From assembly GCA_030526885.1 (NCBI GenBank), contig JAUNBV010000044.1:5142-10768 (forward strand): a stretch of DNA of 5,627 nt, in the 5' to 3' direction. The position numbers were made by a program, and so were the translations under genes. Below the pieces are notes generated by a model. It was not told the DNA's origin, made no database searches, and was given only the letters and a program-made list of their open reading frames with translations. The stretch comes from Syntrophomonadaceae bacterium. GTDB lineage: Bacteria; Bacillota; Syntrophomonadia; Syntrophomonadales; Syntrophomonadaceae. Of the stretch, positions 1 to 4,760 are shown one piece after another (within the stretch, counting starts at the first letter, position 1; the number at the start of each line of letters is the position of its first letter).

Positions 1-87
1 CCTGCCCACGCCGAGAGCGTCCGCTATTTCAGTATTTTTTGTCCCCGTCAGCGTCATGAGCGCGGTAAGCATTTCACGAAACTCCAT
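1..87 (-). CDS. N-terminal part of a helix-turn-helix transcriptional regulator (truncated by window edge)
   Basis: Read leftward from an ATG at 87-85, the frame stays open to the window edge and gives 29 residues beginning MEFREMLTALM and continuing TGTKNTEIADALGVGR. The pattern 'T..KNTEIADALGVGR' is what the first two helices of an XRE/Cro-type helix-turn-helix look like, with a short start followed by T-x-x-x-A-x-x-L-G-V. The start is well supported: GGAGGTGG lies at 100-93, about 8 bases before the ATG. A sigma-A type promoter sits upstream on the same strand (203-175). The gene is divergent from the riboswitch transcript, an arrangement in which such a regulator often controls itself and its neighbour; that role is inference. 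The fold call rests on a short fragment, so the family is likely but not certain and no symbol is justified. Confidence 0.72.
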   Translation of the reverse strand, partial: MEFREMLTALMTLTGTKNTEIADALGVGR

Positions 88-144
88 AATATCCACCTCC
101 GCGTCCAGTTTAGCACAAAAAATGCCATGCCGCAAGCCGCAAAT

Positions 145-158
145 GGAAACATAAATGC
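145..158 (+). repeat. Left copy of a 14-bp direct repeat flanking the divergent promoters
   Basis: GGAAACATAAATGC here matches GGCAACATAAATGC at 241-254 at 13 of 14 positions. This copy lies just inside the predicted transcribed start region of the leftward regulator gene. The paired placement around two divergent promoters suggests operator sites, possibly for the adjacent helix-turn-helix protein, but binding is not shown by sequence alone. Confidence 0.5.
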
Positions 159-174
159 CGGGGAAAGACAGTTT

Positions 175-203
175 TTTATACAAAAAACCGCAAATATTAG
201 CAA
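175..203 (-). promoter_or_regulatory. Sigma-A promoter for the leftward HTH gene
   Basis: On the minus strand TTGCTA (203-198) is followed after exactly 17 bases by TATAAA (180-175). Transcription would start near 168, giving an untranslated leader of about 80 bases before the ATG at 87. A second, weaker candidate on the same strand is TTGCGG (135-130), 17 bases, TAAACT (112-107), but it would start transcription almost at the ribosome site. The first is therefore preferred. Confidence 0.55.
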
Positions 204-210
204 AAAAACC

Positions 211-239
211 TTGCGAAACAGAAAATTATCCATTATAAT
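211..239 (+). promoter_or_regulatory. Sigma-A promoter for the riboswitch transcript
   Basis: TTGCGA (211-216) is separated by 17 bases from a perfect TATAAT (234-239). Transcription should start near 246, about 16 bases before the first riboswitch stem, which is the spacing expected for a leader RNA. Its -35 element is only 7 bases from the -35 element of the opposing promoter, so the two polymerases would compete for nearly the same stretch. Confidence 0.75.
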
Positions 240-240
240 T

Positions 241-254
241 GGCAACATAAATGC
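241..254 (+). repeat. Right copy of the 14-bp direct repeat, at the start of the riboswitch transcript
   Basis: GGCAACATAAATGC overlaps the predicted transcription start (about 246) of the rightward promoter and repeats 145-158 with one difference. A protein bound here could block initiation. The same motif lies in the early transcribed region of the leftward gene, so one protein could act on both. Confidence 0.5.
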
Positions 255-261
255 ACTGGTC

Positions 262-373
262 ACGGTGCGGATAAATCAGAGATTTCGGCAAAGCTGTTTA
301 AAGACAGTGGCGCAAAACTATAGGGGCTAAATCGGCGCTGCAAACGAGCCGATATGCCAGCCAGTTGCACCTG
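262..373 (+). promoter_or_regulatory. Cyclic-di-GMP-I (GEMM-I) riboswitch aptamer
   Basis: The conserved core of class I c-di-GMP riboswitches is recognisable in order. GGTGC (264-268) pairs with GCACC (367-371) as the closing stem. GGCAAA is at 287-292, then a short stem GCTGT/ACAGT (293-297 with 304-308), then CGCAAA at 311-316. CTATAGGGGCTAA (318-330) leads into stem ATCGGC/GCCGAT (331-336 with 348-353), followed by TATG and CCAGCCAGTTG (353-367). The CTAA...TATG pair looks like the tetraloop-receptor half of the family fold. The G just before GCAAA, the position that separates c-di-GMP binders (G) from cyclic GMP-AMP binders (A), is G here, favouring c-di-GMP. Two oddities are an extra AAATC/GATTT mini-hairpin (273-285) between the closing stem and the core, and a short-stem loop that is not clearly GNRA. 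The aptamer leads to a terminator-like hairpin and then to a c-di-GMP phosphodiesterase gene, which fits feedback control. Confidence 0.87.
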
Positions 374-376
374 TAC

Positions 377-417
377 GAGCGGGAAAAGCCGAAAAGCTTT
401 CCCGCTCAACCCTTTTT
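377..417 (+). terminator. Terminator hairpin, probable expression platform of the riboswitch
   Basis: GAGCGGGAAA (377-386) pairs perfectly over 10 bp with TTTCCCGCTC (398-407), with a further GC/GC pair inside and a small CGAAAA loop. The stem is followed by AACCC and then five T (413-417). The T run is displaced by five bases from the stem, so termination may be partial. Only three bases separate it from the aptamer, which is typical of a riboswitch expression platform. AAAGCT in the aptamer (290-295) can pair with AGCTTT (395-400) in the terminator. That would give a ligand-free antiterminated state, and hence an OFF switch when c-di-GMP binds; the direction is speculative. Confidence 0.72.
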
Positions 418-467
418 ACGATAATAATGTGCTAAAGCTATAACAGTAGATGAAAGGAAAGACCACA

Positions 468-592
468 GTGCAAAGCAAGCGCGTGGCCGTAAAAAAAACA
501 TAACCGCAGACGGCGCCCCCTGGTGCTGGCTGGCGCCGCTGCTGCTCCTCGCCGCAGGAGGTATCCTGGCCGTCTCCCGCCGCAGGAAATAG
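468..592 (+). pseudogene. Frameshifted micro-ORF or gene remnant ending in a surface-protein-like membrane anchor
   Basis: A GTG at 468, behind AAAGGA (454-459), or an ATG at 450 without a good ribosome site, opens a frame reading VQSKRVAVKKT that stops at 501-503. The stop comes just after a run of eight A (491-498). A shift of -1 in that run joins it to the frame reading NITADGAPWCW, then LAPLLLLAAGG, then ILAVSRRRK and a TAG at 590-592. That tail has the form of the C-terminal anchor of a Gram-positive surface protein: tryptophan-flanked hydrophobic stretch of about 18 residues, then SRRRK. No LPXTG is seen. The downstream frame has no start codon of its own. Possible readings are a decayed end of a former riboswitch-controlled surface protein, a programmed or transcriptional slippage product of about 40 residues, or a homopolymer error in the read. 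I favour a remnant, with low certainty. Confidence 0.42.
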
Positions 593-670
593 GGCGGCAA
601 AACAAAACCCTAACCCCCCTAAAACCATACCCCCTGAACAATAACTCTCTTGTGGAAAGGACATGTGACA

Positions 671-2893
671 ATGAAGGACTGCCGCATAACCGCAATGCTT
701 GCCCTGCTGCTGGTATGCACGCTTTTTACGGGGCTGGTGGCGTTGACGGCGGGCGCTGCGTATGCCGCGGCCCCGGAAATAGAGTTCACGGAGTTGGAGC
801 GGCAATATATTGCTTCCCGGGGGCCGGTAGAGGTTTTGTGCTGCGAGGAATGGTCGCCTCTGATGTTTAAGGGCGAGGAGGGGGAACCGGCGGGCGTGCT
901 GGCGGACATGGCGGAGCTCATCTCCGCAAAGTCCGGGCTTGAATTCAGCTATAAATGGGCGCCGAGCAACGCCGCCGCGCTGGATGCGGTCCAAAGCGGG
1001 CACAGCGACGTGAAGTGCGGCATGGTGTCAGGCGGCAATGTGCATGAGCTTTCGGCTTATTTCACCCGCCACTATCTGGTGCTTGAACTCATGCTGGTGG
1101 GAGGACCGGGAGTTGCGGAGGGGGAACGGCGCATCGGGACGGTGAGCCGTTACTCCGGCTATGATGTCATCCATGGCGACAACGTGGAGTATGTCTATTT
1201 CCAATCCTCCGAGGAGTGTTTCAAGGCGCTGGACCGCGGGGAGGTGGACGAGATTATCGTCAATTCCTTCGCTTCCGGCTTTTATCACAGCCAGACCAAA
1301 TACGGCTCATATATGTATACGCCGCTGCAGGGCGAGTCCAGCTCTATCTGCATGGCGGTGCGGGGGGATGACAAGCTGCTGTGCTCCATCCTCGATAAAG
1401 CCATCTTGGCTATCGACAACGGCGAGCGCAACAGCATAATCGTGAAGAACACGCTGGAGGCGGGCAATAGCCTTATCGCCCTGCTCAATCGTATCCCCAC
1501 GGTTACAGTCATCATCATTTTTGCCGTGTTTATCGGGTCGCTGCTGGTAGCCACTATGTTTGTCAGCCGCTATATGAGAAAGACGCGGGAGGCCAAAGAG
1601 GCTATCGAGCGCGCGAATAAGCGATTGATTACCGACGAGCTGACCGGCCTGCTCAATGAGAGGGGTTTTGCCTCGTTAGCGCGGGAAACGTTGGAAATGT
1701 TCCCGGATCAGAAGTGGTTCATCGTGGATTTTGACATCGACTGCTTTGAACACTTTAACGCCGCCAAAGGCTTTACGCGCGGCAATGCTATCCTGAGAGC
1801 CATCGCGGAAGTGACGCGCAATGCCTGTATCTATCCCGGTGAGCTGTGCGCCCGCGTTTACGCCGACCATTTCGTATGCATAGCCACAGCCCAAAGCACC
1901 GATCAGCTCCGGGAGCGGGCGTTGGCGGGCAACGCGGCGTTTAGGAGCGCCACCGGCAACCTCAGCATCCTGCTCAACTATGGGATTTATGAAATCGCCG
2001 ACCTGACCGAGGATGTCTCCATAATGTGCGACCGCGCGCTGTCGGCCAAGCGCACGGTCAAGGGCAGCTACGGAAATATTATCGGCATCTATGACGAGGA
2101 ACTCCACCGGCAGCAAATCGAGGATTCGGAACTGGTGGCCTACATGGAGACCGCGCTCAATAACGGGGAATTTGTAGCTTATTACCAGCCCAAGTACGAC
2201 ATTCAAAGCGAAAAGATCGCGGGCGCCGAGGCGTTGGCGCGCTGGAAGCACCCCAAGGGCGATATCACGCCGCCGGACCGCTTTATAAAGCTGTTTGAGA
2301 AGAACGGCCTCATCGACAAGCTGGATATGTACATATTGGAAGTGGTATGCAAAAAGCTGCGTGAGCAGATAGACGCCGGACTGCGTGCCGTGCCGGTATC
2401 GGTAAATTTTTCGCGCAATCATCTGTACGACGACGGGTTCGTCCATCAGTTGACTTCCACCCTGGAGCGGTATGACATCGCCCCGTCCTGCATTGAAGTG
2501 GAGTTTACCGAGACGACGTTTTTTGAGAATGGGCAGCGGCTGGTGTCGGTCATCGAGGCATTGCATAACGCCGGGCTCCTGGTGTCCATCGATGACTTTG
2601 GCAGCGGGTTTTCCTCGCTCAATATGCTCAAAGACATAAAATTTGATATCGTCAAGCTGGACCGGGGCTTTTTGGATGTCACTACCACCAGCCAGCGCGG
2701 CAAGACGGTGATATCCTCCGTGCTCTCGCTGGCACGGGAATTACGGCTATCCACCGTGGCCGAGGGCGTGGAGACCCGCGAGCAACTTGAGTTCCTGCGC
2801 GAAAACGGTTGCGATATGGTTCAGGGCTTCTTTTTCTCGGGCCCGGTGCCGGCGGAGGAGTATGACAGAATACTGGCCGGGGAGAGGGTTTAA
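671..2893 (+). CDS. Exported-sensor c-di-GMP phosphodiesterase: SBP_bac_3 domain, membrane segment, degenerate GGDEF, intact EAL
   Basis: The protein has 740 residues. Start ATG 671 is preferred because GAAAGGA (655-661) sits 9 bases upstream and a clean signal peptide follows (hydrophobic core, then AYAA near residues 30-33). An in-frame TTG at 650 lies upstream of that site and is rejected. Residues about 40-260 resemble the family 3 extracellular solute-binding domain (wSPLMF, then G-x-x-AGVLADMAELI, then D113 and GM117-118). The arginine normally holding an amino-acid carboxylate is not evident in the VSGGNVHELSAYF stretch, so the ligand is unknown. A membrane helix (about 276-298) leads to a GGDEF fold (ITDELTGLLNERGF at 320-333) whose active loop is YADHF (397-401), so no cyclase activity is expected. 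The EAL domain keeps E520-A-L, N579, E611, D641-D642, K662, E698 and Q718, all metal, substrate or catalytic positions, so it should hydrolyse c-di-GMP to pGpG on the cytoplasmic side. It lies downstream of a c-di-GMP riboswitch, implying feedback. The degenerate GGDEF may serve as an allosteric GTP or dimer module; that is inference. Confidence 0.92.
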   Translation: MKDCRITAMLALLLVCTLFTGLVALTAGAAYAAAPEIEFTELERQYIASRGPVEVLCCEEWSPLMFKGEEGEPAGVLADMAELISAKSGLEFSYKWAPSNAAALDAVQSGHSDVKCGMVSGGNVHELSAYFTRHYLVLELMLVGGPGVAEGERRIGTVSRYSGYDVIHGDNVEYVYFQSSEECFKALDRGEVDEIIVNSFASGFYHSQTKYGSYMYTPLQGESSSICMAVRGDDKLLCSILDKAILAIDNGERNSIIVKNTLEAGNSLIALLNRIPTVTVIIIFAVFIGSLLVATMFVSRYMRKTREAKEAIERANKRLITDELTGLLNERGFASLARETLEMFPDQKWFIVDFDIDCFEHFNAAKGFTRGNAILRAIAEVTRNACIYPGELCARVYADHFVCIATAQSTDQLRERALAGNAAFRSATGNLSILLNYGIYEIADLTEDVSIMCDRALSAKRTVKGSYGNIIGIYDEELHRQQIEDSELVAYMETALNNGEFVAYYQPKYDIQSEKIAGAEALARWKHPKGDITPPDRFIKLFEKNGLIDKLDMYILEVVCKKLREQIDAGLRAVPVSVNFSRNHLYDDGFVHQLTSTLERYDIAPSCIEVEFTETTFFENGQRLVSVIEALHNAGLLVSIDDFGSGFSSLNMLKDIKFDIVKLDRGFLDVTTTSQRGKTVISSVLSLARELRLSTVAEGVETREQLEFLRENGCDMVQGFFFSGPVPAEEYDRILAGERV

Positions 2894-3073
2894 GCGGTTA
2901 TCGCCCCGCTCCGAGGACGAACTGCGCGCTTATTGAGGCCCAGAAATATAACGCATGGAAATTTTTTTTGCAATAAACGCTAATTCGACATCACAGCCAG
3001 CAAATGCGACATGTTTTGCATGGCATTGTTGGTATATTGGATACATACAAGTATGTTGTAATTTATAGAATGT

Positions 3074-4453
3074 ATGGCGTGGTTTATGACTATCTTGGAA
3101 GTATGCTTGAATTTTTTCGACAGCGCATTCTATCTGCTGATTTTAACCTTTCAGCTGCGCAGGAAAGAAACGGCCCAAACGAAGCACATGCTACTGTTTG
3201 GTTTCGTTCTAGCCATTTCCACCATTATCTTTAATCAGCTAACATTTTACAGCGCTACAGTGATGGTACTGGCGCTGATTTTTATTATAGTTTTCAGTTT
3301 TGCCTTTTTGCAAGGCCACAACATCATGAAAGTATTCTGGCCCATCGCTTTGACCACGCTGGTATTTTGCATCGAACTGGGCGCCGTCTATGCGGTGATG
3401 CAATTCAATGAGGGCGTCGATTTCCGGGATTTCGCCGCCTACAATAATTACCGCTTGTATGCCATCGCCATCGCCAAATCCATCGAAATTGTGGTATTGG
3501 TTCTCTTGACCAGGGTCAAGCTCGAAGTGCCCAAGCACAACAATCGATGGCTGTTTGATGTGACGCTGGCGATTACATCCGCCTTGCTGTTGCTGATATT
3601 CAGCGCTTTTTCGGAGTTATTATTGGATGATGATACCACGCATCCCATCCTTACGTTGATTACTTTTGCCTTTATAATTATCAACGCCTGGATTATTGTT
3701 ATGATGGCGATTCAAAGCAGGGAGTACAAAAAATATCTTAACCAACAGCTCGAAAAGCAAATCAGAATGCAGAAACAGCAGCTCATCGACTATTCGCATA
3801 ATCAATATGAAGTGAGCAATGCGCTTATTACACAGTATATTGCTAACGTAAACGAAGCGCTGCAAGTGTTATGGGGGTTAATGAAGAACGGAAACGTTAA
3901 GCAATTTGATAAATACATGGAGCAGATCGCGCTCATCAACTTGCAGTTGCACTCCATCAAAAGAACCGGCTGCCAGCTCGTGGACATGGCCCTTTTAAGC
4001 GCCGAAGGCAAGGCAAACAGCGACAGCATTGTCATGCAATACGATATGGACGGGTTTGATTTGGAGCGGTTGCCCATAGAAGAATCCGACCTGTATATTA
4101 TCTTAAACACGGTTTTGGATAAAGCCATCCGCTCCGTCGGCGAGGAGATTGCCGAAGGCTACCGTTCTGTGATGCTCACCATGCACACCGGGGAGTGCCT
4201 GGAACTCTCCGTTCTCAATATGACTACCGACAAGCGTTGCGATTATTCCGATTCCGGCCTGGATTTGCGCTTGGTAGATGAAATCGTCAAACGAGCCGGC
4301 GGCACGTTTGACTTCAGCCACGATAACTACTGTTATTCCGCGCAAATAATCATACCGCAAAAGAAAAAGCACGAGAAGGATTATGGCCCCGGCGCCGGCG
4401 GGCGCAAAGCGCCCGCAGCGGGTAGCGGGCGCGAAAGCGCCCGCAGCTGTTAG
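3074..4453 (+). CDS. Multi-pass membrane AgrC-like sensor kinase homologue with degenerate catalytic motifs (probable pseudokinase)
   Basis: The protein has 459 residues. The first 213 hold six or seven hydrophobic segments (near 8-27, 38-55, 61-80, 88-110, 128-146, 161-182, 190-212), then a coiled-coil-like linker (213-245). Residues 255-430 follow the layout of peptide-sensing AgrC/LytTR-type kinases (Spo0B-like helical pair plus GHKL ATPase): 'LQVLWGLMKNGN...YMEQI', then 'KRTGCQLVDMALLSAEGKA', 'ILNTVLDKAI', 'SGLDLRLVDEIVKRAGG' and a final 'AQIIIP'. Aligned by eye with the usual RHDxxNHLQ box, the phospho-accepting His is Ala257 and the Asp is Asn258. The N-box asparagines are Thr346 and Lys350, and the second glycine of the G box is Asp397. 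Catalysis therefore looks lost and a signal-binding or scaffold role is inferred. Neither ATG 3074 nor ATG 3086 has a ribosome site, so the start is uncertain. The last about 25 residues (GPGAGGRKAP and onward) are encoded by palindromic repeat DNA, and no response regulator gene follows. Base composition is visibly more AT-rich than in the flanking genes. Confidence 0.8.
   Translation: MAWFMTILEVCLNFFDSAFYLLILTFQLRRKETAQTKHMLLFGFVLAISTIIFNQLTFYSATVMVLALIFIIVFSFAFLQGHNIMKVFWPIALTTLVFCIELGAVYAVMQFNEGVDFRDFAAYNNYRLYAIAIAKSIEIVVLVLLTRVKLEVPKHNNRWLFDVTLAITSALLLLIFSAFSELLLDDDTTHPILTLITFAFIIINAWIIVMMAIQSREYKKYLNQQLEKQIRMQKQQLIDYSHNQYEVSNALITQYIANVNEALQVLWGLMKNGNVKQFDKYMEQIALINLQLHSIKRTGCQLVDMALLSAEGKANSDSIVMQYDMDGFDLERLPIEESDLYIILNTVLDKAIRSVGEEIAEGYRSVMLTMHTGECLELSVLNMTTDKRCDYSDSGLDLRLVDEIVKRAGGTFDFSHDNYCYSAQIIIPQKKKHEKDYGPGAGGRKAPAAGSGRESARSC
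4398..4444 (+). repeat. Two tandem GC-rich hairpins overlapping the kinase 3' end
   Basis: GCGGGCGC-AAA-GCGCCCGC (4398-4416) and GCGGGCGC-GAAA-GCGCCCGC (4425-4444) are two copies of the same 8-bp stem 27 bases apart, with loops of AAA and GAAA. They lie within the last codons of the preceding gene. No T run follows either stem, so they look more like REP/BIME-type repeat units than simple terminators, although they could slow polymerase or protect the RNA end. Confidence 0.7.
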
Positions 4454-4531
4454 CGTTTGGCGGCTAGCTTTGGGGGATAGCGATTAGTGGTTGGGATAAG
4501 AGCTATCCGCTATTTGCTAGCCGCTGTCCGC
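4453..4531. repeat. Long dyad built from degenerate 7-bp repeat units
   Basis: GCGGCTAGC (4460-4468) pairs with GCTAGCCGC (4516-4524), and inside it GGATAGC (4475-4481) pairs with GCTATCC (4502-4508), leaving a 20-base loop. Outer GCG (4453-4455) also matches CGC at 4529-4531. The right arm is a clean series of heptads, GCTATCC, GCTATTT, GCTAGCC, GCTGTCC, over 4502-4529. The left arm carries diverged units of the opposite orientation (TAGCGTT, TGGCGGC, TAGCTTT, TAGCGAT, TAGTGGT). It could be a dispersed mobile repeat or a folded RNA; no coding frame is evident. Confidence 0.65.
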
Positions 4532-4542
4532 TTTTCAAACTA

Positions 4543-4564
4543 AATTTCCAGACGTCTGGAAATT
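4543..4564. repeat. Perfect 22-bp palindrome, operator-like
   Basis: AATTTCCAGAC (4543-4553) is followed immediately by its exact reverse complement GTCTGGAAATT (4554-4564), with no spacer. A palindrome with no loop is poor as a hairpin but well suited to a dimeric DNA-binding protein. The CCAGAC/GTCTGG core resembles GntR-type sites only loosely. It lies about 84 bases upstream of the sigma-H promoter. Confidence 0.6.
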
Positions 4565-4590
4565 CGTTGAACGTCCGCCTGTGGATAACT

Positions 4591-4617
4591 CGCGGGCTAA
4601 CGCCCGCGGCGGTTAGC
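4591..4617. repeat. Hairpin with two mutually exclusive stems
   Basis: CGCGGGC (4591-4597) pairs with GCCCGCG (4602-4608) around a TAAC loop. Alternatively GCTAAC (4596-4601) pairs with GTTAGC (4612-4617). Its GCGGGC core is shared with the hairpins at 4398-4444, and GTTAGC also occurs at 4449-4454. It therefore seems to close the same repeat block. No T run follows, only an A-rich stretch. Confidence 0.5.
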
Positions 4618-4647
4618 ATCAAAAAACTGAATATTATTACTCCGCCG

Positions 4648-4677
4648 GCAGGAATAGTAAACATTTGTAGCGAATTT
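4648..4677 (+). promoter_or_regulatory. Sigma-H (Spo0H) type promoter for the FecR-domain gene
   Basis: GCAGGAATA (4648-4656) and AGCGAATTT (4669-4677), separated by 12 bases, match every defined position of the Bacillus subtilis sigma-H consensus RNAGGAWWW, 11-12 bases, RNNGAATWW. Transcription would start near 4683-4685, leaving a leader of roughly 75 bases before the ATG at 4761. This would tie expression of the downstream surface protein to stationary-phase or early sporulation entry. No convincing sigma-A promoter is seen in this gap. Confidence 0.6.
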
Positions 4678-4760
4678 TGTCAGGTTAGAAGACATTATTG
4701 CCACCGCATGGTTGGTCGCGTTAGAGCATAGGCCTTTAGGCATAAGGAGGGAAATGGAAC

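Noticed and set aside
127..330. A 67-codon plus-strand frame over the promoter and riboswitch
   Set aside because: It spans the -35/-10 elements and the aptamer core, so it would not be transcribed as a unit, and it has no ribosome site.
650..670. TTG at 650 as an upstream start of the phosphodiesterase
   Set aside because: It would place the GAAAGGA ribosome site inside the coding region and add a charged extension before a clean signal peptide; ATG 671 fits better.
416..1003. A 195-codon minus-strand open frame over the leader and the start of the phosphodiesterase gene
   Set aside because: It overlaps the antisense of a clearly coding signal-peptide region and the terminator, has arginine- and histidine-rich composition typical of a shadow frame, and shows no recognisable domain.
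1676..2566. A 296-codon minus-strand open frame
   Set aside because: It is wholly antisense to the conserved GGDEF/EAL region, which explains its length in GC-rich DNA; no domain or ribosome site supports it.
2962..2969. Run of eight T after the phosphodiesterase gene as a terminator
   Set aside because: No convincing stem precedes it; the only nearby pairing (AGCGG with CCGCT around 2894-2912) is too far upstream and too short.
3004..3234. A 76-codon plus-strand frame overlapping the kinase start
   Set aside because: It overlaps the first membrane segments of the kinase homologue in another frame, has no ribosome site and no hydrophobic or domain pattern.
4383..4487. A 34-codon frame starting MAPAPAGAKRP after the kinase
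   Set aside because: It is made almost entirely of the palindromic repeat, its ATG is only 2-3 bases from the SD-like AAGGA, and it resembles no protein; it is more likely a by-product of the repeat junction.
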